In this document: positions 16,115-24,293 of the stretch, one piece after another | Position numbering within the stretch: the stretch's first letter is position 1 | Layout of the letters: the number at the start of each line of letters is the position of its first letter | From: Corallococcus soli | GTDB lineage: Bacteria; Myxococcota; Myxococcia; Myxococcales; Myxococcaceae | Assembly (NCBI RefSeq): GCF_014930455.1 | Contig: NZ_JAAIYO010000001.1 | Location: 62,001 to 126,000, forward strand | Length of the DNA stretch: 64,000 nucleotides | Direction: 5' to 3' | The notes under the pieces: model-generated | The model's database searches: none | What the model was told of the DNA's origin: nothing | The model's input: only the letters and a program-made list of their open reading frames with translations | Program-made: the position numbers and the translations under genes

Positions 16115-17437
16115 ATGGGCAGCCGTGGGTGGGCGGTGCTTTGGCTATGGCTTCTTCTCATGCGAGGGGAGGCCACGGCGTCGCCGCACTCCGAGGCCTC
16201 GGCCCCCAGGGAGCCGACCCGCTCCGGGTCTTCACTGGCTCGGCTGGAGGTGTCGACGCTTGTGCTCCTGCCACGCTCGGGCCGCGGTGGGGCCGAAGGC
16301 TTCGTCCAACTGGAGCCCACGCTCATCCTGGATGGCGGCCCAGAGGTCGGGCTCAACCTGGGTGCTCCCATTCGACTGCGAGCATGGGACGGCGCGGGCC
16401 GTGTGCGACGTGAGGACTGGGACCATCTCTCTGATTGGGGCCAGCTCGTGCGTGGCCTCAAGCTGGGTTCGGACGCGGCGCCCGTTGGAGTGTGGCTGGG
16501 CGCTCTGGAGGACTACAGCCTGCTGTCGGCGCATCTGGTGCGCCGCTACTCCAACCGGACGAACCCGGACTACCACCCGGCGGGTGGCTTCCTCACGGGC
16601 ACCGTCGGACCGCTCTACACGGAGGCCTTCGCCTCGGATGTGCTGGGCGCACGGTTGATGGGGGCGGAGGTCGCGCTGGACGTGGGGCGCGTTCTCCTCG
16701 GAGCCAATCACACGCCGGGACGCTACTCGCTCGCTGTTTCCGCCGTGCATGACTGGGGACGCGCTGGAGGGAATGCACCGTCCGTGACGCTGGCGCACCT
16801 GGACGCAACGGCGGTGGTGCTCAGGCGCCCGGGCCTGGAAGCGCACCTCTTGGCGGGCTGGGGAGGACGGCCGGGCGTCGGAGGCGCCTGGGGCGCGGTG
16901 CTGGGCGTGGGGGCGGATGCGGTGACACCGACGCGGGACATGGCACTCCGCCTGGAGGCGCGAAGGCAGCACGGCGGCTTCCGACAGGGCTTCTTCGGCC
17001 CGGACTACGAACTGGCGCGCTTCCAGGCAATGGGCCCGGAGGGTGCGCCGCTCGCCTCCTCTCACTTCCCGGACGGGTATTCGCTCCAGGCGGAGGCACG
17101 GGTGGGCTGGGATGGCGTGGGCTATCGCGGACTGCAACGGCACCTGATGGCGTCGCTGAGCGTGGAGGCCTTCTCCTGGGGCCGCCTGGATGCGGACGGA
17201 CGGCTGGCGGTGCAACTCCTGGAGCGCAGCCTGGAGGTCGCCGTGAAGGGACTGGGCGTGGGCCTGGGCCAACCCGGGGCGCGCTACCTGGGCGCGGTGG
17301 AGGCGCGCTGGCGAATCGTGGCAGGGAAGCTCTACGCGGTGGCTTCGGGCGGCACGCTGCTGTTCCCGGGAGGTGACGGGACACTGCGTCCGGGTGCTTT
17401 CGCATCAGTGGGCCTGGGGGTGGACAATGCGCGCTGA
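16115..17437 (+). CDS. Predicted outer-membrane beta-barrel protein of the toxin locus
   Basis: 440 residues, beginning with a short signal peptide (G-W-A-V-L-W-L-W-L-L-L-M-R-G-E-A). The rest alternates short amphipathic strands and turns (for example R-Y-S-L-A-V-S-A-V-H-D-W and M-A-L-R-L-E-A-R-R-Q-H) and ends in aromatic-poor strands, G-A-F-A-S-V-G-L-G-V-D-N-A-R. I predict an outer-membrane barrel, but no named family is evident. AGGAGG lies 8 bases before ATG 16115. Its last codons overlap the toxin gene by 11 bases, so the two are translationally coupled. In myxobacterial sit loci an accessory gene (sitB) precedes the toxin and helps delivery; this may play that part, though known SitB proteins are lipoproteins. 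Confidence 0.65.
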   Translation: MGSRGWAVLWLWLLLMRGEATASPHSEASAPREPTRSGSSLARLEVSTLVLLPRSGRGGAEGFVQLEPTLILDGGPEVGLNLGAPIRLRAWDGAGRVRREDWDHLSDWGQLVRGLKLGSDAAPVGVWLGALEDYSLLSAHLVRRYSNRTNPDYHPAGGFLTGTVGPLYTEAFASDVLGARLMGAEVALDVGRVLLGANHTPGRYSLAVSAVHDWGRAGGNAPSVTLAHLDATAVVLRRPGLEAHLLAGWGGRPGVGGAWGAVLGVGADAVTPTRDMALRLEARRQHGGFRQGFFGPDYELARFQAMGPEGAPLASSHFPDGYSLQAEARVGWDGVGYRGLQRHLMASLSVEAFSWGRLDADGRLAVQLLERSLEVAVKGLGVGLGQPGARYLGAVEARWRIVAGKLYAVASGGTLLFPGGDGTLRPGAFASVGLGVDNAR

Positions 17438-19058
17438 CGTCCTGCTCGGGTGCGTGGCCCTCCTCTTCACCGGCTGCGCCTCGGTGCCTCCCGGGCCCGG
17501 AAGGACGCTGAGCTACACAGCCCGCACGGCCACGGGCGCCCCTGGGGGGCGAGCGTCGAACGACGAGGCGCCGCGTGCATCCGCCCCGGCGATGAGCGTC
17601 ACGCGGCCTGAGGAAGCGCCGCCGTTGTACCGCCGCAAGGCCGTGCGTGAGGTGGTGACGGGAGCGAGCCCCGTCCGTGCGGTGGCCATGGCGGACGTCA
17701 CCCGCCCTGATGATTTGCAGTCGGACGCCTGGGAGCAGTTGCTGACGAACGCGGGCCTGGAGGCGCGGGACGAGCGCCCTCTGGGAGGGGGGCTGACGCC
17801 CGCACAAGCCGCGCGTCTGCTGGATGTGCTGGTGGGCAAGCCCGGCACGTTGGACGCCTTCCCGCCTCGCATGGCTGTGGGCTTCATCCTGCGCGAGGTG
17901 ATGGACGGAGGCGAAGTCACGCGGCAGGAACTCCTGCGGCGAGTCGAGTGCTTCTCCCGGGAACAGATCGCGGTGTTGCGACCGGACGGCTATCTGGCGT
18001 GGGCCCTCGCCGGGCGCACGCAGCAGAAGGTGGCACCCGTCGAGTGGAAGGACGGCGCCTTCCGAGCGCATGGCTTCGAACTGGGTCGCTTCTACAGCGG
18101 TAAGGGCGGTGTCTTCCGGACCGTGGACGCACGGCTCCAGGCTTCGGACTGGCGCCCCATGGCAGAGGTGTACGACGACGCGGACGTCATCAACCGCACC
18201 CTGGATGGGGCGGAAGATGCGTTCGTGGAGCTGTACCACGCGCTGGGCCAGTTGCTCACGCGTCCCGTGGACAGTCTCGCTGGGCTGAGCAACCTGCCAG
18301 CGGGCGTGGCGGCACTCATCGAGGCCTCGCCCATGTACTGGGAGCGCTTCCAGTCCATGACCCGCGGAGAGCAGATCCGCGAGGTGTCGCGGCTGACGAC
18401 GGGCCTGCTCATGACCGGGGGCGCGGCTTCGGCCACGACCCGGATGCTGAAAGGGATGACGCTGGGCGCGGAAGTCTCTGTGCCGGTGCTCTCGCTGTCG
18501 GCGGAGGGCGCGCTGGCGCTGGAGCGCATCGCGGTGCCAGCAGGGCGCGCGGCGGCGGCAATGAGCGGCGGACCCGGGGCGGCCATCGTCCTCCAGAGGG
18601 CGAACACGGCGGGCAACGATCCATCTCCGTCCAGGGGGCCCGGGCAGTGGGCGCCTGCCAACGAGTCGATGTCTCCGCGTGCCCGGGGCTACCAGGAGCA
18701 GATCACGGGACACACGGCGGATGAGGCGTACTGGGTCGGTGGCACGAGCACGAAGGATGGCGGGCTCAAGTTCGATGGATTCAGGGATGACGTGCTACTG
18801 GAGGCCAAAGGGCCCGGCTACGCCGCGTTCTTCGAGGACGACTTCGCCCCCAGGGATTGGTTCAGGCTTTCGGGCAAGGCCCGAGAACTCGTGACTCAAG
18901 GCCGGAGGCAACGCGACATGGTCCGTGGAATGGGCATCCGTATTGAATGGCACGTCGCCGAGAAGCATGCGGCGGACTCCATTCGGAAATTGCTGAGGGA
19001 CAATGACATTCCGGAGATCGTCGTCATCCCCACCCCAGTGCGCCTGTTGAATCCTTGA
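17427..19058 (+). CDS. Polymorphic toxin lipoprotein with Tox-REase-5 nuclease domain
   Basis: A 543-residue secreted toxin. The signal MRADVLLGCVALLFTGC carries a lipobox (F-T-G-C). Residues about 20-400 are a helical carrier region with a hydrophobic stretch near 350-395 (T-T-G-L-L-M-T-G-G-A-A). The last 145 residues are a restriction-endonuclease-fold toxin 5 domain: Y-Q-E-Q-I-T-G near 415, then the PD-(D/E)xK core with Asp450 in K-F-D-G-F and E459-A-K461. Lipidated carriers with swapped nuclease tips are the SitA design, which are passed between myxobacterial cells by outer-membrane exchange; a membership in a named SitA family is inference. The partner immunity gene follows after 12 bases. 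Signs of transfer: less G/C-biased codons toward the 3' end. Confidence 0.85.
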   Translation: MRADVLLGCVALLFTGCASVPPGPGRTLSYTARTATGAPGGRASNDEAPRASAPAMSVTRPEEAPPLYRRKAVREVVTGASPVRAVAMADVTRPDDLQSDAWEQLLTNAGLEARDERPLGGGLTPAQAARLLDVLVGKPGTLDAFPPRMAVGFILREVMDGGEVTRQELLRRVECFSREQIAVLRPDGYLAWALAGRTQQKVAPVEWKDGAFRAHGFELGRFYSGKGGVFRTVDARLQASDWRPMAEVYDDADVINRTLDGAEDAFVELYHALGQLLTRPVDSLAGLSNLPAGVAALIEASPMYWERFQSMTRGEQIREVSRLTTGLLMTGGAASATTRMLKGMTLGAEVSVPVLSLSAEGALALERIAVPAGRAAAAMSGGPGAAIVLQRANTAGNDPSPSRGPGQWAPANESMSPRARGYQEQITGHTADEAYWVGGTSTKDGGLKFDGFRDDVLLEAKGPGYAAFFEDDFAPRDWFRLSGKARELVTQGRRQRDMVRGMGIRIEWHVAEKHAADSIRKLLRDNDIPEIVVIPTPVRLLNP

Positions 19059-19070
19059 GAAAAGCACCTC

Positions 19071-19832
19071 ATGACAACCCACGCTGACTCCCGGACCTCG
19101 CCAGAAACCTACTACGCCGGTGCCTACTGGGGCCCGCGACGGGAGTCCCCAGAAGAGTGTGCCCGACGAGCAGCGGCCTTCCTCACCATGCTGGCCACGT
19201 GTGACCCCTTGCTGGCGAACTGGAACAAGATTCCCAAGCCGCGCGGCAGGGGACGCAAGACTCCCCTCATGCCCCCTGACTTGCCCACCCTGACGGAGGC
19301 GTTCCGGCGTGGCGTCAACCGAGAGCCGGGTGGGCCTCCCATCGAACACCTGGGGCTGACGGTCGAGGCATACAACGATGGCGTTCGCCAGGACTTCATC
19401 TCCGTGAGCATGCACTGCGGGAGCTACGAGCAGCACCGCTCCGCCAACGTGTGTGTCCTGTCACTCCCGTCGAAGGGGGAGGGCGCGGAGCGCATCCTCA
19501 CGGCCTCCGTGCTGACGGAAGTGACTCGCAGCATGGCGCTGACCTGGGAACCGGACTGGGCCGTGGCCATGTCTCACGCACATCGGGACATGGACGATGG
19601 AGGAGACGAAACCGCAATCTGGCTGGGCTGGGTGACCTACCTGTCCCGTCACCGGGGCACCGTGCCGCCACTGCCCGCCCCCGTGCGCATCGAGCTTGTC
19701 GAGGACAAGGGCACGTTGATCATCCTGACCCCTGAGCGCTTCACGGCAGCCAACCCCGAGCACATCGCACTGGCGCGACGTGTGCGCGAACTGCTGGCCC
19801 GTGCGGGACTCATGCCGGCCGTGACGTTCTGA
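19071..19832 (+). CDS. Imm52-like immunity protein
   Basis: 253 residues, cytoplasmic, with no signal. The opening (E-T-Y-Y-A-G-A-Y-W-G-P-R-R-E-S-P-E-E-C-A) and the pattern D-P-L-L-A-N-W-N-K about residue 45, F-R-R-G-V-N-R near 80, and W-L-G-W-V-T-Y-L-S near 184 match Imm52, the immunity family that accompanies Tox-REase-5 toxins in myxobacteria. It should bind and inhibit the nuclease domain encoded upstream. The ATG at 19071 follows 12 bases after the toxin stop, so the pair is co-transcribed. Confidence 0.82.
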   Translation: MTTHADSRTSPETYYAGAYWGPRRESPEECARRAAAFLTMLATCDPLLANWNKIPKPRGRGRKTPLMPPDLPTLTEAFRRGVNREPGGPPIEHLGLTVEAYNDGVRQDFISVSMHCGSYEQHRSANVCVLSLPSKGEGAERILTASVLTEVTRSMALTWEPDWAVAMSHAHRDMDDGGDETAIWLGWVTYLSRHRGTVPPLPAPVRIELVEDKGTLIILTPERFTAANPEHIALARRVRELLARAGLMPAVTF

Positions 19833-19894
19833 GCGCAATCGGGTGACCGAAGGCCGCGCCATTTGCCCCTCCCGAAATCGGCGGACGCTCCACG

Positions 19895-19913
19895 CCCTGA
19901 CACTGTTTCAGGG
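19895..19913. terminator. Hairpin between convergent genes
   Basis: CCCTGA, 7-base loop CACTGTT, TCAGGG, located between the immunity gene (ends 19832) and the convergent trypsin-like protease gene (ends 19916). The stem is only 6 bp. Confidence 0.4.
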
Positions 19914-19915
19914 GC

Positions 19916-20662
19916 TCAGCGTTCGACGATGTCGGAGGGCAGCAGGTACGGGGACGCTTCGACCAGCGCATCCGACGTCCAACCCCTGTTGGAGCCCTGG
20001 CCGGTCGAATAGCAGTCGCCGTCGGTGTGGATGCCCAGCAGGTGGCCCTCGCGGTTGAGCACACCCGCGCCGGAGCTTCCGACCAGCGTGTCCAGGTCCG
20101 TGTAGTAGACAAGCTGCCGGCAGGTGGCCAGGTAGCCGCCCTCGGCGATGACCTTGGGCCGGCCCCGGGGATGCTGGATGATGGCCAGCCGTTCGGTGGC
20201 CCGGGCCGTCAGCGGGACGGGCGTGACGTCGGGCAGCACGTCGAGCGCGATGAGCGCGTAGTCGGGTTCGAGCGCCTGCTCAATGACGGTGCCCTCGGTG
20301 ATGAGCGGGTCGCCGTCGGGCGCGTCCTCGAAGTTGAAGACCACCAGCGCCCGGTCCCCGACCGCCGCACAGTGCCCCGCGGTCACCACGACCGGGCCCG
20401 CGCTCGCTTGAATCAGGGTTCCGGTGCAGCGCCCATCAATGATGACGACCGCGTCCTCGCGCGCCTGGACGACGTCGGCGAAGGCGCCCTGATAGCGGTT
20501 GATGGGGGTGAAATCAGCGATGGGGCCGCACTGCGTGAGGCTGCCCACCTCTGGCACCCGCGGCTCCTCGCAGACGCGAGGAACCACGGGCACCGCGCTT
20601 CCTCCACAGGCGGTGAAGCCCAGGAGGACGGTGCCCGTGAGCAACAGGCCCCACGGCCGCAT
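19916..20662 (-). CDS. Trypsin-like serine protease (S1) lipoprotein
   Basis: 248 residues. Signal MRPWGLLLTGTVLLGFTAC gives lipidation at Cys19. The chymotrypsin-fold triad is readable: His in V-T-A-G-H-C-A, Asp in P-D-Y-A-L-I-A-L, and Ser in V-G-S-S-G-A-G-V-L, the G-x-S-G-(A/G) of the nucleophile. C-T-G-T-L-I before the His block and G-I-H-T-D-G-D-C after the Ser support it. The start codon is the ATG at 20660-20662; the longer ATG frame (20689) would bury the signal. It ends 30 bases before the M57 peptidase gene downstream of which it lies, so the two may share a transcript. Confidence 0.9.
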   Translation of the reverse strand: MRPWGLLLTGTVLLGFTACGGSAVPVVPRVCEEPRVPEVGSLTQCGPIADFTPINRYQGAFADVVQAREDAVVIIDGRCTGTLIQASAGPVVVTAGHCAAVGDRALVVFNFEDAPDGDPLITEGTVIEQALEPDYALIALDVLPDVTPVPLTARATERLAIIQHPRGRPKVIAEGGYLATCRQLVYYTDLDTLVGSSGAGVLNREGHLLGIHTDGDCYSTGQGSNRGWTSDALVEASPYLLPSDIVER

Positions 20663-20692
20663 GACTTGACCGGGGGGCCTGGATTCCATCGC

Positions 20693-21463
20693 CTAGTAGA
20701 GGGCGTTCAGCGCGGTCTTGTCAGACGAGGTCCACTCGCCGGTCTCGGTCGAACGGAAGCAGGAGTTCATGACCGAGCCGCCGACCGTGGCCGTGCCCGA
20801 CGTGCCGGGGATGAGGATGGCGCCCACGCCCGCGGTGCCCTCGTTGGTGGCCGCGCCGCCGCAGCTGATGGAGCGGTTGTAGTAGTCCGAGTGACGGAAG
20901 CCGACCGCGTGGCCGAGCTCGTGGGTGATGACGTGCTCGCTCACGTCAACGCTGTAGCTCTGCAGGCCCGTGCCGATGTTGATGGTGCCGTAGGGGTTGC
21001 CGCCCGACGGGAAGCCCGCGGAGCCGCCGGCGCCGGACATGGTCCGCGCCGCGATGTTCGCGCTGCAGCCCGTGGTCGGGCCACGCGCCATCGTGAAGCT
21101 CAGGCCGAGCTGGTTGTAGTTCTGGATGGCCAGGTCCAGGCCCTGGCTGAGGCGGCTGTAGCTGTTGAACGTGGAGTTGGGGTTGATGCAGATCTTCGTC
21201 TTGGTGGAGCTGACGAGGTTCGTCGTCCGGTACTGCTCCGCCGTCTGCTGGTCGGTCTGGAGCATCTCGCGGGACGCCTCGAGCGTCACGTGCGCGTCGA
21301 GACCGACGTACACGGCGTCGTCGACGACCATGATGTCGTTCTCAGGGAACCCGGCCTCGATCAGGTTGGAGACGATCTCCTGGTTCTCAAGCTGCGTGTC
21401 GTTACCGCAGCCGGACAGGAACGCGCCACAGCTCGCCACGATGACTGCCGCTTTCTTGAACAT
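20693..21463 (-). CDS. M57 (dual-action HEIGH) metalloprotease lipoprotein
   Basis: 256 residues. Signal M-F-K-K-A-A-V-I-V-A-S-C-G-A-F-L-S-G-C has two possible lipid Cys, the second in a better lipobox (L-S-G-C). The zinc site is H-E-L-G-H-A-V-G-F-R-H (about residues 175-185), the HExxHxxGxxH signature of metzincins, followed by a Met-turn-like S-V-M-N-S-C. The N-terminal part (I-C-I-N-P-N-S-T-F-N) matches M57 proteins, which are abundant in myxobacteria. GAGGAAG is 8 bases before ATG 21461-21463, so the longer frame to 21760 is not coding. Upstream, on the same strand, GATAAT (21564-21569) is a possible -10. Confidence 0.9.
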   Translation of the reverse strand: MFKKAAVIVASCGAFLSGCGNDTQLENQEIVSNLIEAGFPENDIMVVDDAVYVGLDAHVTLEASREMLQTDQQTAEQYRTTNLVSSTKTKICINPNSTFNSYSRLSQGLDLAIQNYNQLGLSFTMARGPTTGCSANIAARTMSGAGGSAGFPSGGNPYGTINIGTGLQSYSVDVSEHVITHELGHAVGFRHSDYYNRSISCGGAATNEGTAGVGAILIPGTSGTATVGGSVMNSCFRSTETGEWTSSDKTALNALY

Positions 21464-21919
21464 GATTTTCTTCCTCTGAGTCGGGGGGAACGCGCCTCCG
21501 CCTGACCTTCCCGTCAGCCGCGGTCTGCGCGCCTCGCCACTGAGCAACTGTCGGGCCACTCGGATTATCAGAGGGGAATAGCTGGCATTTGGGGAATTAC
21601 ATGGAGCACCAATACTCCAGCTCCAAGTCACGATGTCGTAACGGAACGTGACACCTGGGAAGGCAATCACCTGTCCGGACGTGGTTTTTTTCACTCGCGA
21701 ACAGGTGTCCTGGTTTCGGTGCGCGGGTGTCCTTGAATCGGTCACCTGCGCGGGCGCCACAGGTGGCTGTCACGGACCCGGGGTGGACAGAGGGGCGAAA
21801 GTGCCGCTGGCGTGCGTCCCGCGAGGTGTTGACGGCGCGACATGCCCGGGGCGTCAGGAGGGGCCGGTGGTTCGCGGGAAGGGTGGGCGTGAATCCACTC
21901 CCGGTGTATCCCGTCTTCC
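21464..21919. promoter_or_regulatory. Divergent promoter region with clustered CACCTG motifs
   Basis: The 456 bases between two divergent lipoprotein genes hold five copies of CACCTG in either orientation within 114 bases: forward at 21652, 21668 and 21743, reverse (CAGGTG) at 21702 and 21760. The pair at 21668/21702 forms an inverted repeat CACCTGT/ACAGGTG with a 26-base spacer, and 21743/21760 another. Such clustering suggests binding sites for a regulator, but I cannot name one. Confidence 0.35.
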
Positions 21920-23101
21920 ATGCCAATGCGCCACTTCTCCCTTCCCCTCGCCGCGCTGCTGGGCGCGACCCTGTCCTTCCTCCCGGGCTGTGGAAGCACG
22001 AAGTCCACCGGCCCTTCTCCGCTCGACGCCCCGGACCAGGAGTCCACGCCCATGCAGGCCACGGACGCCTGGAAGCGCGCCCGCGTGGGCGACCGGCTCA
22101 CCTACGCCTTCTCCGCGACGCAGGGCCCCGCGCACCACGGCGGCGGCACCGCGCGCACCGTCGGGGGGCAGCTGACGCTGGAGGTGGTGGCCGTGCAGCA
22201 GCCCTGGGTCTGGGTGCGCGTGGCCTTCACCGACGAGGCCGGCAAGCCCCTGACGCAGCCGCGCCTGGCGCAGGACCTCCTCGTTCCCGTGCGCGCGGAC
22301 ACGACGCGCCCGCTCGACGTGCCCCATGGGGGCGAGGCCTCCGCCGAGAAGCCCTCCAGCGCCGGCCGCACCTGGGAGGCCATGCGCTACGTCAGCGACC
22401 AGCGGCCCGTGGACGGCCCCCTGCGCGCGCGCGTGTACGCCAACGACCCGGGCCCGCTCTACCTCACCCACGGCCTGCTGGAGGCGAGCACCGAGTCGGC
22501 CGGCTTCCACACCCCGGGCGGCTTCAAGCTGACGCTGCGCGAGTTCCGCGAGGGCTCCGCCGGAGCCAGCGCCCCCGTGCCTGAAATGGCGCGACCCCTG
22601 GGGCCGGGCGCGTACTACGACCGGCTCGTGGACGTGAACCCCTCGCCGGGCGTGCAGCGCGTGTGCTTCACCGCCGAGCGCGGCTACCTGCTGCGCACCG
22701 AAGGCCCCGTCGTCCCCGGCGCCGCCCCCTGCACCGACTTCTCCCAGGCCGAGCCGGAGCGGCTGGAAGAGGTGCTGATGGGCATGCCCTGGGAGGCCCT
22801 GGCCTCGGAGGAGGGGCCCGCGGCGGGCGCGTCCGTCACCCGTGGCACCTTCACCGCGGAGGGCCGCGCCGTGCCCGCGCGCATCGAGCAGGGCTCGGAG
22901 GACGTGGAGGGCATCCAGCGCGTCTTCTCGCAGACCTTCGCGGCCGAGCCGTGGGCGCCGGAGCTCGCGGGCCTGGCCCTTGAAGCGCGCTTCCAGCCGC
23001 TCGCGAGCAGCACCGAGCGCGTGGTCGCCGGTGGCAAGCGCGAACCCGAGGGCGGCACGCGGCTCGTGCGGTGGGGCTCGTGGCTCGGGGGCGCGAAGTA
23101 G
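21920..23101 (+). CDS. Uncharacterised lipoprotein (393 aa)
   Basis: Signal M-R-H-F-S-L-P-L-A-A-L-L-G-A-T-L-S-F-L-P-G-C ends in a lipobox, so the mature protein is anchored at Cys. The 370-residue exterior is beta-rich and without recognised motif; typical pieces are W-K-R-A-R-V-G-D-R-L-T-Y-A-F near 50 and L-T-L-E-V-V-A-V-Q-Q-P-W-V near 85. The first resembles the opening of a family of myxobacterial DUF6068 proteins, but I am unsure. Two start codons two residues apart (21920, 21926) are equivalent. It is divergent from the M57 protease. Confidence 0.7.
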   Translation: MPMRHFSLPLAALLGATLSFLPGCGSTKSTGPSPLDAPDQESTPMQATDAWKRARVGDRLTYAFSATQGPAHHGGGTARTVGGQLTLEVVAVQQPWVWVRVAFTDEAGKPLTQPRLAQDLLVPVRADTTRPLDVPHGGEASAEKPSSAGRTWEAMRYVSDQRPVDGPLRARVYANDPGPLYLTHGLLEASTESAGFHTPGGFKLTLREFREGSAGASAPVPEMARPLGPGAYYDRLVDVNPSPGVQRVCFTAERGYLLRTEGPVVPGAAPCTDFSQAEPERLEEVLMGMPWEALASEEGPAAGASVTRGTFTAEGRAVPARIEQGSEDVEGIQRVFSQTFAAEPWAPELAGLALEARFQPLASSTERVVAGGKREPEGGTRLVRWGSWLGGAK

Positions 23102-23269
23102 CGCCCGCGCGCGACAGCGTCCGCACGGAGCTGGCTCCCGATGCCGGGTCCGTGGCGTGACATCCCGTGGCGATGCGCGCGCGGCGCCCTTCCACGGGCG
23201 TCGCGGGTGCACCTCCTGGTGGCTCGGGGCTCACAGGGGCGCGGCGGGTCCGAACATGCAGTGCCCCGC

Positions 23270-24046
23270 TCAGCCGAAGCTGGAGGTCGCCGAGCCGGCG
23301 TTGCCCCCCGCCAGGGGCTTGTAGGGGAAGTAGAGGTTGCGCACGAAGCGGGTGAACAGGTGCTCCTCGTTCCAGCGCTGACGGGCCATGCCGTACACGC
23401 CCGGGGCGCGCAGGTCGTGGGCGGAGACGCCGGTGACGAACTCGCGCTCGCTGTAGATGGCGAACACCTCGTCCACCGCCGCGCGGCTGCGGTAGGTGCG
23501 CTGCACGGTGCGATAGATGAGCTCGTTCTCCTCCCGGGTGAAGGCCAGCCCCTGGATGGCGTGGGCCATCTCGTGGAAGACGAGGTACTGCTCCGACTCC
23601 AGCTGGTCCTGGCGCAGGGCGATGCGTGCTCGGGGCCAGTCCGGGCGGTCCCAGAACAGCCCCGCGGCGCGTGGCGACACCGCCTTCGGATAGCCATACT
23701 TCACCAGCGTGTGGCCGGGAGGGATCAGCTCCAACGTCAGGGGGCGGGCGGCCTCCATCCGGGCGATGAGCGCCAGGTTGCCGGAGAGCTGCCGCGCGAG
23801 CTCCTCCTGCACCCGCTGCACCTGCGCGGCGGGGGCGCCGTACGGCTTGAACTCCACCTTCGCCTGCACATAGGCCCGGGCTCGCGCGGGCCCCTCGGCG
23901 GGCGGACGGCCTCCTCGCGCCTCGAAGACGTCGCCTCCCGCCAGGAGCGTGAAGGCGCTCAGCGGCTGAAGCCTCGCGACCTCCGTCGCCAGCGGGGTGA
24001 TGTCCGGTGTCGAGCCATCCAGGGTTTCGAAGTGCTCCGGTCGCAT
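23270..24046 (-). CDS. HExxH metallopeptidase-like protein
   Basis: 258 residues without a signal peptide of its own. The helix L-V-F-H-E-M-A-H-A-I-Q-G-L-A-F near 165-180 is a zinc metalloprotease motif, with a further acidic residue downstream (V-D-E-V-F-A-I-Y-S-E-R) that could be the third ligand. This E-near-Y arrangement recalls gluzincin-type proteins such as anthrax-lethal-factor-like domains; a named family is not certain. The preceding 42-residue lipoprotein ends only 13 bases upstream and the two share a transcript. GAGGAGGGGC just before the ATG is a good ribosome site. Confidence 0.7.
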   Translation of the reverse strand: MRPEHFETLDGSTPDITPLATEVARLQPLSAFTLLAGGDVFEARGGRPPAEGPARARAYVQAKVEFKPYGAPAAQVQRVQEELARQLSGNLALIARMEAARPLTLELIPPGHTLVKYGYPKAVSPRAAGLFWDRPDWPRARIALRQDQLESEQYLVFHEMAHAIQGLAFTREENELIYRTVQRTYRSRAAVDEVFAIYSEREFVTGVSAHDLRAPGVYGMARQRWNEEHLFTRFVRNLYFPYKPLAGGNAGSATSSFG

Positions 24047-24059
24047 GCGCCCCTCCTCT

Positions 24060-24188
24060 TCACGAGCAGGTCTTCGCCTGCTGATTGCATTCGTCGACGC
24101 AACCCGGCGTCTGGGTGTCGCGCGTCGCGCACCCGGAGGAGGTCAGGGGTCCACCTGCCAGCAACGCGAGTCCTCGAAGGTGGTTCAT
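24060..24188 (-). CDS. Tiny lipoprotein (42 aa)
   Basis: A complete small gene: MNHLRGLALLAGGPLTSSGC is a signal peptide ending in a lipobox, followed by 22 residues with Cys pairs (G-C-V-D-E-C-N-Q-Q-A-K-T-C-S). I find no family. Its stop lies 13 bases before the HExxH protein start on the same strand, with the ribosome site of that gene in between. It may anchor or chaperone the peptidase. Confidence 0.6.
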   Translation of the reverse strand: MNHLRGLALLAGGPLTSSGCATRDTQTPGCVDECNQQAKTCS

Positions 24189-24293
24189 GGGCGGGAGTCT
24201 ATGCGGCCCGGAGCCCATGGATGAACCCACCCGGACGCCCGTTGTTTCATGAAGCCCCTGGCGCCGCGTCTTGCCTTGGCCCAAGGTCCTTCC

